A stretch of DNA of 64,000 bases, taken from positions 3,224,001 to 3,288,000 of the forward strand of contig NZ_CP151803.1 in the NCBI RefSeq assembly GCF_038446955.1. The letters run 5' to 3'. This DNA comes from Pedobacter sp. FW305-3-2-15-E-R2A2. Its GTDB lineage: Bacteria > Bacteroidota > Bacteroidia > Sphingobacteriales > Sphingobacteriaceae. How positions within the stretch are numbered: position 1 is the stretch's first letter; every line of letters begins with the position of its first letter. This document shows, piece after piece, positions 1 to 9,284 of the stretch. A program made the translations under genes and the position numbers. The notes beneath the pieces are model-generated. The model did not search any database. It had not been told where the DNA came from and saw nothing but the letters and a program-made list of their open reading frames with translations.

Positions 1-2
1 GG

Positions 3-3000
3 GCTTATGTTCCGATTGATCCTGCTTATCCCAAAGAACGCATCCGTTATATGGTGGAAGATGCAGGCATCGGATTACTGCTGACCCAGACCGATTACAT
101 GTTTGAGCTGGATTATTACCAGGGGGCTCTTTTTGCGGTGGATGTCCAGTTGTCAGGGTTGGATGAGGTATCCGGCGGGCTTATTCCATGCAGGACTTCA
201 GATCTGGCTTATGTGATTTATACCTCCGGATCTACAGGTCAGCCAAAGGGGGTGATGATTGAGCATGGCAGTTTAATGAATTATCTTAACTGGTGTTCCG
301 GATATTACTTTGATGATGGGCTATCGGGTCATTTTGGACTTTACACTTCCCTGTCGTTTGACCTGACTGTAACGAGTATTTTTTGTGGATTGCTGAGTGG
401 CAGGGGGCTTTTTGTTTATGACCAGGATCAGGAGCTGGGTTCGATCCTGAGTGATAGTTTCAGCAGCTCCCGGGGGATTGACAGCATCAAGCTGACCCCT
501 TCTCATATTGAGGTGCTGAAACATTCAGGACTGGTTTCGGGGAATATCAGCTGTGCAATTGTAGGGGGAGAGGAGGTTAGTGTTGCTCATGTTGATGTTT
601 TGAAGGGCATTAATTCAGATATGCGGATTTATAATGAGTACGGTCCCACAGAATCTACAGTGGGTTGTATTGTAAGAGAACTGCAAAATGATGGTTCCCG
701 CATTTTGATTGGGAAGCCGGTTTCCAATACACGTATCTATATTACCGACCGTGATGGCGGGTTAAGTGCAGTGGGTGTTGCCGGAGAGATTTGTATCAGC
801 GGGGCTGGTCTGGCACGTGGTTACCTGAACCGTGCGGAGTTGAGTGCAGAGAAGTTTGTCCCGAATCCTTACCAGCTTGCAGAAGAAAAATTGCAAGGAA
901 TTAATGAACGGATGTACCTGACCGGAGATCAGGGGCGCTGGCTGAGTGATGGGAACATTGAGTTTCTGGGGCGTAAGGATGACCAGGTCAAGATCCGTGG
1001 TTACCGTATTGAGCTTGGGGAGATTGAGGGGGTGCTACAGGGTTACCCTGATATGGTTTCTGCCGTTGTGATTGCACGCAAAGGTGTTTCGGGAGTCCGG
1101 GAACTGATCGCTTACCTGGTGAGTGGTTCAGTGCTGGTGATTCAGGAATTGCGTACCTACCTGGGCAGTAGACTTCCTTCCTATATGGTTCCTTCCCATT
1201 ATGTGCAGCTGGATTCATTGCCGCTGAATGCCAATGGAAAGACAGACCGTAAAGCTTTACCCGATCCTGAGGGCATGGGTATGGCAAGCGGGGTAGCCTA
1301 TGTTGCTCCGCGTACAGAGATTGAAGAAAAGCTGGCCGCGATCTGGAGTGAGGTTTTAAATACCCCCAAAGCGCGTATTGGTATCCATGACAGTTTCTTT
1401 GATCTTGGCGGGGATTCTATCAAGTCTATCCAGATTGTGTCGCGTTTAAAACAACAGGGATATTCCTTAACGATCCAGGAAGTGCTTTTATATCCGGTGA
1501 TCGGAACGTTATCAAAATATGTACGTGTTACTGTTCGGGACATTGACCAGCAGCCGGTTGTGGGACTGACAGGACTGAGCCCCATCCAGCGGATGTTTTT
1601 TGAAGATTATGGCAGTACACCGGTTCATTATAACCAGTCTGTTTTACTGCGGAGCAGCTCGCGTTTATCGCTGAAGGCCCTTCGCTTAGCGTTGGATAAG
1701 CTGGTAGAACATCATGACGCCCTGCGTATGGTTTACTACCAGCAGGAGGGAACCTGGTTACAGGAGAATAAAGACCTAAGCCAGGCTTATGGCTTTGAGG
1801 AGGTGGAACAGGAATTGGATGAAGCCGGTTTTGCTTTGTTTTGTGACCATGTTCAGGGCAGTGCCGATTTATCTTCGGGTCCCCTGTTCCGTGCGGTACT
1901 TTTCCGTGGGTCAGATGGGTCAGACCGGTTGCTGCTGGTGAGTCACCATCTGGTGATTGACGGGGTTTCCTGGCGTATCATTTTTGAGGATTTATCCTCA
2001 CTTTATGAGCAGTTCCTGGCGGAGCAGGTGGTGCAGCTTCCTTTGAAGACAGATTCTTTCCGTCACTGGCAGTCCGTACAGGAGGAATATAGCCGGAGTT
2101 CGGTTCTTTTGGCGGAACAGGCTTACTGGTCTTTATCAGAAGACTGGCCTTTGGCAGACCTGCAGGCAGACCAGGCCGGCGGGAGTAATTTGTACGGGGA
2201 GGGGACTTCGGAAAGTTTTTCACTGGACCGCTCCATGACCTCGCTGCTGCTGAACCGCTGTTACCAGAGTTATCATACAGAGATCAATGATATTTTGGTG
2301 AGTGGGTTGGTATTGTCCCTTGCGGGAGTTTTTGGTATTGATCATATCCGGATTGGTATGGAAGGCCATGGCCGTGAAGATATCGGTTCGGGCCTTGATG
2401 TTACCCGTACTGTAGGCTGGTTTACCACGACTTATCCGGTTTGTATTGACCTGGGTTATGCAGCTGACCGTATCCGTCAGCTGATCGAGGTTAAGGAATG
2501 CCTGCACCGGGTTCCCAATAAGGGGATTGGTTATGGCATTCTCCGTTACCTTGGAGGGGCAGGATATCAATGCCGTCCTTCGGTGACTTTCAATTACCTG
2601 GGTGATTTTGGATCCGGGGCCGGTTCTTCAAAAGAGCAAGGCGGTGTAGTGTCCCCATCGGCTTCGCTGTTCAGTTTCAGTGGGGATTACCATGGCCGGG
2701 AGATTTCCGGAGGGTTGCCCCGTCAGAGTTTACTGGATGTTTCGGGAATGATTGTGGATGGTTGCCTTCAGTTATCGGTGGTTTACAGCGCTGAGCAATA
2801 CAGCACCGGTCGGATGAGGTCATTGATCAGCCGCTATCAGCAGGAACTGGAGGGCTTGATTCTGGAGTTGTCAGCATCCACCACCGTTCAGCTGAGCCCT
2901 GTGGACCTGAGTTATCAGGGGCTGAGTGTGGAACAGGTTCATTCGTTGAATGCTGATGCTTTACTGGAGGATGTTTACAGGCTTGGCCCGCTTCAGGAGG

Positions 3001-6000
3001 GTTTATATTATCACTGGCTGAGTGCACCTGACTCTTCGGCCTATTTCATGCAGATCAGTTGCCGTTTACACGGGCGGATTGATATTGATTTACTGTCGGA
3101 GAGTTACCGGCAGTTAGTGGGGCGTCATGGTGTCCTCCGGACCAGTTTTGTCCGGGATTACGGTGATGTTCCCCTTCAGGTGGTGCGCAAATCGGTAGGT
3201 GATGGTTTCCGTTACCATGATGTTGCTGGTGCGGATGATGAGGCAATTCAAAGGTACCGTGAAGAGGACCGTGCTCTGGGCTTTGACCTGGAATCGGGCT
3301 CTCAGATGCGTTTGATGGTTTTATGTGTCGGGCCTGAAGCCTATGAGCTGATCTGGAGTCATCACCATATCATTATGGATGGATGGTGCAACAGTATCCT
3401 GATCCGGGAGATCTTCCAGATCTATTACAGTTTGATTCAGGGTAAGGTGGCGGAGCTGGGAGAGGCAGTGGGCTATTCAAAATATATCAACTGGTTAGGC
3501 AGGGTTGATCAGGGCTCTTCGCTGGGTTACTGGGGAGATTTATTGCGTGGATACGATACTTTAAGCAGTTTTTCCGCAGGGTTTAGTTCTGCAGTTGAGG
3601 GTCAGGGGAGGGAGAAGAAACGCATCCGTTTATCTGCAGGGAATGTTAGCCGTCTTGGCGCGTTGTGCAGTAGGTTGGGGGTGACTGAGAATACCTTTAT
3701 ACAATCGGTATGGGGGCTTTTGCTTGGGAAATACAATGACCGTTCAGATGTGGTATTTGGTGCGGTGGTTTCCGGACGTCCGGCAGATCTGGATGGTGTG
3801 GAGGACATGATCGGCTTGTTTAGCAATACGGTTCCGGTACGCATCCGTGTATCTCCGGGGATGACTTTTACCGATTTGCTGGCCGCCGTTCAGCAGGAGT
3901 CTATTGCCGGAAGTCATTATCATTACACACAACTGGCCGAGGTTCAGCAGCAGAGTGAGCTGGGTTCCGGATTGTTTGATCATGTGCTGGTTTTCGAGAA
4001 CTATCCTGTTCAGCAGATGGTGGAACAGGGGGTAGGTGATGGAGAGGGTTTACGTTTTGAATCCGCATCTTTTACCGAGCAGACCAATTACGGGTTGACT
4101 GTCACCATTATGCCGGGCGAAGAAATTGAGCTTATTGTAGATTATGATCCCTGTTACTATGAGCATTCCCGTATGGAACGTATGGAAGGGCATTTGCTTC
4201 AGCTGATTGATCAGGTCCTGGACTTTCCTGAAGATGACCTTTCAGCGCTGAGCTGTCTTTCCGCTGCTGAGCGTGAACAGTTGTTGTATGGATTCAATGC
4301 TACTGAGGTCTCTTATCCGGTTGATCAGACTTTGGTTTCTTTGTTTAGGGAACAGGTTTTACTTGATCCGGATGCTATAGCGGTTGTTTACCGGGAGCGG
4401 GAATTGAGTTATGGGGCGCTTGATGCTGCATCTGACCGTCTGGCACATTACCTGGTTTCCAGCCATGGTATCGGGGCTGATGTGTTGGTTGGTTTGCTGG
4501 TGGAGCGTTCGGACTGGATGATTATTGCGATTCTCGGGGTCCTGAAGTCAGGCGGGGCTTATGTTCCAATCGATCCTGCTTATCCGCAGGAACGAATTGA
4601 TTATATGATCAGTGACAGCAATTGCCGTTTGATCATTGACGATTCCTGGATATCGGATTTTGTTCAGCAAAGTCCTGGCCTTGGTTCGGATTATATTGCA
4701 GCAGAGATTAAGCCTTCAGATCTGGCTTATGTGATTTATACTTCGGGTTCTACGGGGCAGCCTAAAGGAGTGATGATTTCTCACGAAAATGTAGCAAGTT
4801 TTTTCATTAATTTTCAGTCAGGGTTTTCTTTGAATAAGGGAATGGTACTGGCTGCCATTACAAATTATACGTTTGACATCTCTGTATTAGAGCTTGTTGG
4901 CACCCTGATTAATGGGTTGAAAATTGTTTTAATCGCGGAAACAGACCCATTAAGTATTTTGGGGTATTTAGATAAACATCACATCAATGCCTTACAAATA
5001 ACCCCATCACGGTTAAATCAGCTTTTCGAATCTTCAGCTAAAGCACTTGAGATATTACGATCTCTGGATGTGCTTTTGGTTGGTGGGGAACCATTGAGTA
5101 AGGTTAATTATGAGCGGTTGTCTGCACTCACTTCCACCCGGGTGTTGAATGTATATGGACCAACCGAGACGACCATATGGAGCAGTAGTTTTGAGATAAA
5201 AAATAGTACCTGTTTTTCTATAGGGGGACCATTACTAAATGAAAAGATTTATATTCTGGACAAGTATGGGAATGTGAGCCCTTTAGGTGTTCCCGGCGAG
5301 ATTTGTATCAGTGGAGCCGGAGTTGGGCGGGGTTATCTGAACCGTGCGGAGTTGAGTGCAGAGAAGTTTGTCCCAAACCCTTACCCGCTTGCGGAAGAAA
5401 AGCTACAGGGGCTGAATGAACGGATGTACCTGACCGGAGATCAGGGGCGCTGGCTGGAAGATGGGAACATTGAGTTTCTGGGCCGTAAGGATGACCAGGT
5501 CAAGATCCGTGGTTACCGGATTGAGCCCGGAGAGATTGAGGGGGTGTTACAGGGTTATCCGGATATAATTTCTTCCGTTGTGATTGCGCGTAAAGGTGCT
5601 TCAGCAGATCAGGAACTGATCGCTTACCTGGTGAGCGGTTCAGCACTGGTGATTCAGGAATTGCGTACCTACCTGGGCAGTAAGCTTCCTTCCTATATGG
5701 TTCCTTCCCATTATGTGCAGCTGGAATCATTGCCGCTGAATGCCAGCGGGAAGACCGACCGCAAGGCATTACCCGATCCTGAGGGCTTAGGTATGGCCAG
5801 TGGAGTGACATATGTCGCTCCGCGTACAGCGGTGGAAGAGAAGCTGGCTGCGATCTGGAGTGAACTGCTTGATGTGCCTCGTGAACGTATCGGTATCGAT
5901 GATGATTTCCTGAATCTTGGAGGTCATAGTCTGAAGATGATCCGCTTGAGCAGCCAGATTTATAAAATATTTGAGGTAAAGACTGAATTTCAGGAGCTTT

Positions 6001-9000
6001 TAAATAAAACGACGCTTTGTGCACAGGCAGAGTTGATTGGTTTGGCTGAGAAAGGAGTTTTTACCGGCATTCCTGTTGTGGAGGAACAAACAGATTATCC
6101 TTTGTCATTCTCTCAAAAACGTTTATGGGTATTGAGTCAGTTTGGCGATGGTAATATGGCTTACAATATACCTGGGGTTTATCTGTTTGAAGGTACTTTA
6201 GACCTGTCGGGTCTTTCTCATGCTTTTTCAGCGCTGATTGAGCGCCATGAGATTTTACGTACCGTTTTTCGCAGCACTGAATCCGGAGATATTCGTCAGG
6301 TTGTTTTAAGTGCTTCTGAGTCTGGTTTTAAGATTTCGGAGTATGATTTTAGGAATGCTGTTAATCAGGATGATGTTGTTCATGAACAGGTCGGAAAGGA
6401 TATCCGTGCGGCTTTTGATCTTGGCCAAGGTCCCTTGCTTCGTGCCGGTGTTTACCGTTTGGGCGCAGATCGCTGGGTTTTCACGTATGTGATGCACCAT
6501 ATCATCAGCGATGGCTGGTCGATGGAGATCCTGATTAAAGAGTTATTGGCTTATTATAATGCTTATGTCAGCGGGTCAGCACTTGAACTTCCCGGGTTGC
6601 GCATTCAGTATAAAGATTATGCTGCCTGGCAGCGTGGATCGCTTAGTGGTTCTTTGTTGAGCGAACACCAGAGTTACTGGCGGGAGCAGTTATCGGGTAG
6701 ACTTCCGGTACTGGAACTGGCTACAGATCGTCCCCGTCCTGCGGTAAAAACTTATCATGGCGGTGAGGTTCAGGTTGTTTTTGCTCAGTCTGTTCTTTCG
6801 GGTTTACGCAGCCTGGTGAAGGCAGCCGGGGCTACCGTTTTTATGGGCTTACTTGCAGGCGTTAATGCTTTTCTTTACCGCTATAGTGGTCAGGATGACC
6901 TGATTGTGGGAAGCCCTATTGCCGGCCGTAACCACTCAGACCTGGAAGACCAGATTGGTTTTTATGTGAATACGCTGGCGCTTCGCCACCGGATAGCTGA
7001 GGGGGACAGTTACCGTTCGCTGCTGGAGCAGGTCCGTGAAGTTACCCTTGGAGCTTATGCGCATCAGGTGTATCCTTTTGATGAACTGGTGAATGATCTC
7101 CGTTTACCGGTTGACCGAAGCCGTAATCCATTATTTGATGTGCTGGTGGCTTTGCAGAGCAGTAGTGCTGCAGCTTTAGAAAAAGATAGAAATGCTCCTG
7201 ATCATTTAAAGATCAGCAGTTATGAATTAGGTACAGACAGTCATGTGAGCAAGTTTGAACTGAGCTTTAACTTCATGGCAGATGATGATGATCTGCATTT
7301 AAATATAGCATATAACAGTGACTTGTACGATCGTGAGACGATTATACGTATGGGTGGGCATTTGAACGCATTGCTGTCGGAGATCATCGTTTCTCCTGAA
7401 GCGCCACTTTCCACACTGTGTTATCTTTCCACTGCTGAGCGTGAACAGTTATTGTCTGGTTTCAATGCCACTGAGGCAACCTATCCGGCTGATCAGACAC
7501 TGGTTTCTTTGTTCCGGGAACAGGTTTTACTTGATGCTGATGCTATCGCGGTTGTTTATCAGGATATCGCCCTGAGCTATGGCGAACTGGAGTCCTCTTC
7601 AAACCGTTTGGCCGCGTACCTGATTTCAACTTATGGCATTGTCAGCGAAGAGTTGATCGGTATAAAACTGGAGCGTTCCGAATGGATGATCATTGCGATC
7701 CTTGGGATCCTGAAATCAGGAGGTGCTTATGTTCCTATTGATCCTGCTTATCCACAGGAACGAATTGATTATATCAGTAAAGACAGCAATTGCCGCGTCA
7801 TTATTGATGCACAATTGCTGGCTGATTTCATGCCGTTGAGTGCCGGATGGAGTGAGGCTGCTCCGGAAGTTGAGGTGAGTCCGTCGGCTCTGGCTTATGT
7901 GATTTATACTTCCGGTTCCACAGGAACACCTAAAGGGAGTTTAGTGACACATCATAATGTGGTCAGGTTGTTCAGGACTGATCAGCCGCTGTTTGATTTT
8001 GGCCGTTCAGATGTTTGGACGATGTTTCATTCCTATTGTTTTGATTTTTCAGTTTGGGAGATGTACGGTGCCTTGCTTAACGGCGGGAAGCTTGTCGTTG
8101 TTTCTTCAGAGGTGTCTAAAGATCCTTTATCATTTTTAGAGGTGCTGAGAAACCATCAGGTGACGGTGTTGAACCAGACCCCTTCGTCATTTTATAACCT
8201 GATGAAAGAAGAGCTGGATGCTGTGACCAATGATCTTGGTTTACGTTATGTGATCTTTGGCGGGGAATCCCTGAGCCCGTCCCGTCTTGGATTGTGGCTG
8301 GACCGTTATCCGGATACCTCTTTGATCAATATGTACGGGATTACAGAAACTACCGTCCATGTGACCTATAAAAAGCTGACGCGTTCAGATATTTTGAACA
8401 ACAGTCATAATATTGGCCGCCCGATTCCCACATTGAGTTGCTATGTTCTGGACAGCCTGCAGCAATTGTTACCTATAGGTGTTCCGGGAGAACTTTATGT
8501 AGGTGGGGAAGGTGTTTGCCGTGGTTATTTAAACCGGGAAGAGTTAACGAAATCGAGGTTTCTGGATGATTTGTTGAAGGATGGGGAACGTGTTTACCGG
8601 ACCGGAGATAAAGCGAGGATGCTGGCTAACGGAGAAATTGAATATCTGGGACGTCAGGATGATCAGGTGAAGGTGCGTGGATATCGCATTGAATTAGGAG
8701 AGATTGAGTCCGCTCTGTCCGGTTATCCAGGTCTGTTATCGTCTGTGGTACTTACCCGTTCGGGTTCATCAGGAGATCAGGAACTGATCGCTTATGTAGT
8801 TAGTGATGCTACTTTGTCGTCTCAGGAATTACGGACCTACCTGTCGGGTAAGCTGCCTTCTTATATGATTCCGGGATATTATGTTCAGCCCTCTTCCTTG
8901 CCACTGACCAGCAATGGTAAGATTGACCGCAAGGCGCTTCCCAATCCTGAAGGCCTGGGTGTGGCAAGTGGGGTAGCTTACGTAGCCCCCCGCAATGATA

Positions 9001-9275
9001 CCGAAGAAAAGCTTGCAGAGATCTGGAGTGAAATTCTTGACATACCCAAAGCCCGTATTGGTATCTATGACAGCTTCTTTGATCTGGGAGGGCATAGCCT
9101 GAAAGTGATTCAAACCATATCTGGAATAAAAAAAGAATTTAAGGTAAATATTGACTTTAAGAATGTGTTTTCTGATCCGACAATAGCTGGATTATCAGAG
9201 GGAATAAGTAATGACGAATGGTTACAGGCTTCTTTAAATGAGGAGAGTAATAATTATGATGAGATTAAAATATAA
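3..9275 (+). CDS. NRPS, three visible modules, 5' end outside window: (A)-T-E-C-A-T-C-A-T
   Basis: The frame is open from base 3, beginning inside an A domain, so the true start lies upstream; the Met at 51 is internal. Domain order: A (to ~1,290; YTSGSTG at 219-239), T (GGDS, Ser codon 1416-1418), E (~1,570-2,860; SHHLVIDGVSW and GHGRE motifs), C (~2,890-4,250; HHHIIMDG, D-residue-accepting type), A (~4,290-5,810), T (GGHS ~5,920), C (~6,080-7,420; HHIISDG), A (~7,450-8,990), T (GGHS ~9,090). Pocket residues read by eye at the PheA positions (235, 236, 239, 278, 299, 301, 322, 330, 331, 517) are DLTKIGEVGK (Asn-type), DILQLGVIWK (one change from the Gly code) and DFWNIGMVHK (Thr code). Predicted segment: D-Asn-Gly-Thr. 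There is no TE; the C-terminus ends YDEIKI, a likely docking strand for the next protein. The stop is 9 bases before the next ATG, so translation is probably coupled. NRPS identity is certain; substrates are inference. Confidence 0.97.
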   Translation, partial: AYVPIDPAYPKERIRYMVEDAGIGLLLTQTDYMFELDYYQGALFAVDVQLSGLDEVSGGLIPCRTSDLAYVIYTSGSTGQPKGVMIEHGSLMNYLNWCSGYYFDDGLSGHFGLYTSLSFDLTVTSIFCGLLSGRGLFVYDQDQELGSILSDSFSSSRGIDSIKLTPSHIEVLKHSGLVSGNISCAIVGGEEVSVAHVDVLKGINSDMRIYNEYGPTESTVGCIVRELQNDGSRILIGKPVSNTRIYITDRDGGLSAVGVAGEICISGAGLARGYLNRAELSAEKFVPNPYQLAEEKLQGINERMYLTGDQGRWLSDGNIEFLGRKDDQVKIRGYRIELGEIEGVLQGYPDMVSAVVIARKGVSGVRELIAYLVSGSVLVIQELRTYLGSRLPSYMVPSHYVQLDSLPLNANGKTDRKALPDPEGMGMASGVAYVAPRTEIEEKLAAIWSEVLNTPKARIGIHDSFFDLGGDSIKSIQIVSRLKQQGYSLTIQEVLLYPVIGTLSKYVRVTVRDIDQQPVVGLTGLSPIQRMFFEDYGSTPVHYNQSVLLRSSSRLSLKALRLALDKLVEHHDALRMVYYQQEGTWLQENKDLSQAYGFEEVEQELDEAGFALFCDHVQGSADLSSGPLFRAVLFRGSDGSDRLLLVSHHLVIDGVSWRIIFEDLSSLYEQFLAEQVVQLPLKTDSFRHWQSVQEEYSRSSVLLAEQAYWSLSEDWPLADLQADQAGGSNLYGEGTSESFSLDRSMTSLLLNRCYQSYHTEINDILVSGLVLSLAGVFGIDHIRIGMEGHGREDIGSGLDVTRTVGWFTTTYPVCIDLGYAADRIRQLIEVKECLHRVPNKGIGYGILRYLGGAGYQCRPSVTFNYLGDFGSGAGSSKEQGGVVSPSASLFSFSGDYHGREISGGLPRQSLLDVSGMIVDGCLQLSVVYSAEQYSTGRMRSLISRYQQELEGLILELSASTTVQLSPVDLSYQGLSVEQVHSLNADALLEDVYRLGPLQEGLYYHWLSAPDSSAYFMQISCRLHGRIDIDLLSESYRQLVGRHGVLRTSFVRDYGDVPLQVVRKSVGDGFRYHDVAGADDEAIQRYREEDRALGFDLESGSQMRLMVLCVGPEAYELIWSHHHIIMDGWCNSILIREIFQIYYSLIQGKVAELGEAVGYSKYINWLGRVDQGSSLGYWGDLLRGYDTLSSFSAGFSSAVEGQGREKKRIRLSAGNVSRLGALCSRLGVTENTFIQSVWGLLLGKYNDRSDVVFGAVVSGRPADLDGVEDMIGLFSNTVPVRIRVSPGMTFTDLLAAVQQESIAGSHYHYTQLAEVQQQSELGSGLFDHVLVFENYPVQQMVEQGVGDGEGLRFESASFTEQTNYGLTVTIMPGEEIELIVDYDPCYYEHSRMERMEGHLLQLIDQVLDFPEDDLSALSCLSAAEREQLLYGFNATEVSYPVDQTLVSLFREQVLLDPDAIAVVYRERELSYGALDAASDRLAHYLVSSHGIGADVLVGLLVERSDWMIIAILGVLKSGGAYVPIDPAYPQERIDYMISDSNCRLIIDDSWISDFVQQSPGLGSDYIAAEIKPSDLAYVIYTSGSTGQPKGVMISHENVASFFINFQSGFSLNKGMVLAAITNYTFDISVLELVGTLINGLKIVLIAETDPLSILGYLDKHHINALQITPSRLNQLFESSAKALEILRSLDVLLVGGEPLSKVNYERLSALTSTRVLNVYGPTETTIWSSSFEIKNSTCFSIGGPLLNEKIYILDKYGNVSPLGVPGEICISGAGVGRGYLNRAELSAEKFVPNPYPLAEEKLQGLNERMYLTGDQGRWLEDGNIEFLGRKDDQVKIRGYRIEPGEIEGVLQGYPDIISSVVIARKGASADQELIAYLVSGSALVIQELRTYLGSKLPSYMVPSHYVQLESLPLNASGKTDRKALPDPEGLGMASGVTYVAPRTAVEEKLAAIWSELLDVPRERIGIDDDFLNLGGHSLKMIRLSSQIYKIFEVKTEFQELLNKTTLCAQAELIGLAEKGVFTGIPVVEEQTDYPLSFSQKRLWVLSQFGDGNMAYNIPGVYLFEGTLDLSGLSHAFSALIERHEILRTVFRSTESGDIRQVVLSASESGFKISEYDFRNAVNQDDVVHEQVGKDIRAAFDLGQGPLLRAGVYRLGADRWVFTYVMHHIISDGWSMEILIKELLAYYNAYVSGSALELPGLRIQYKDYAAWQRGSLSGSLLSEHQSYWREQLSGRLPVLELATDRPRPAVKTYHGGEVQVVFAQSVLSGLRSLVKAAGATVFMGLLAGVNAFLYRYSGQDDLIVGSPIAGRNHSDLEDQIGFYVNTLALRHRIAEGDSYRSLLEQVREVTLGAYAHQVYPFDELVNDLRLPVDRSRNPLFDVLVALQSSSAAALEKDRNAPDHLKISSYELGTDSHVSKFELSFNFMADDDDLHLNIAYNSDLYDRETIIRMGGHLNALLSEIIVSPEAPLSTLCYLSTAEREQLLSGFNATEATYPADQTLVSLFREQVLLDADAIAVVYQDIALSYGELESSSNRLAAYLISTYGIVSEELIGIKLERSEWMIIAILGILKSGGAYVPIDPAYPQERIDYISKDSNCRVIIDAQLLADFMPLSAGWSEAAPEVEVSPSALAYVIYTSGSTGTPKGSLVTHHNVVRLFRTDQPLFDFGRSDVWTMFHSYCFDFSVWEMYGALLNGGKLVVVSSEVSKDPLSFLEVLRNHQVTVLNQTPSSFYNLMKEELDAVTNDLGLRYVIFGGESLSPSRLGLWLDRYPDTSLINMYGITETTVHVTYKKLTRSDILNNSHNIGRPIPTLSCYVLDSLQQLLPIGVPGELYVGGEGVCRGYLNREELTKSRFLDDLLKDGERVYRTGDKARMLANGEIEYLGRQDDQVKVRGYRIELGEIESALSGYPGLLSSVVLTRSGSSGDQELIAYVVSDATLSSQELRTYLSGKLPSYMIPGYYVQPSSLPLTSNGKIDRKALPNPEGLGVASGVAYVAPRNDTEEKLAEIWSEILDIPKARIGIYDSFFDLGGHSLKVIQTISGIKKEFKVNIDFKNVFSDPTIAGLSEGISNDEWLQASLNEESNNYDEIKI
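1389..4030 (+). repeat. T-E-C cassette (copies at 15,690-18,331, 33,218-35,859 and 44,386-47,027)
   Basis: Four copies of the epimerisation cassette, from the FFDLGGDSIKS region of T through E and into the C-lobe of the following D-accepting C domain. It is placed after Asn (first and fourth genes) and after Tyr (second and third genes), and before Gly, Tyr, Tyr and Thr respectively. It therefore behaves as an interchangeable unit. Confidence 0.94.
6201..9112 (+). repeat. Thr-module C-A-T block (copies at 23,969-26,880 and, A-T only, 47,278-48,944)
   Basis: 2.9-kb block at offset 17,768 to the third gene. The fourth gene has the A-T part only (offset 39,832), joined to a D-accepting C domain instead. 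The right boundary is sharp: all three share the codons of GGHSLKVIQ and then split, so the module was joined inside the T domain just after the carrier serine. Confidence 0.93.
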
Positions 9276-9284
9276 TTGAAATAT

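Noticed and set aside
51..53. ATG at 51 as the start of the first NRPS gene
   Set aside because: The same frame encodes conserved A-domain sequence before it (AYVPIDPAYP from base 3), so it is an internal Met.
5500..6024. Long minus-strand ORF over A and T domains, with similar ones at 12,091-12,561, 29,619-30,089 and elsewhere
   Set aside because: They recur only because the plus-strand modules recur, and their residues (rich in H, P, Q, S) show no protein pattern.
9276..9278. TTG at 9276 as start of the second NRPS gene
   Set aside because: ATG 9285 in the same frame begins the docking domain at the expected residue; three extra residues add nothing.
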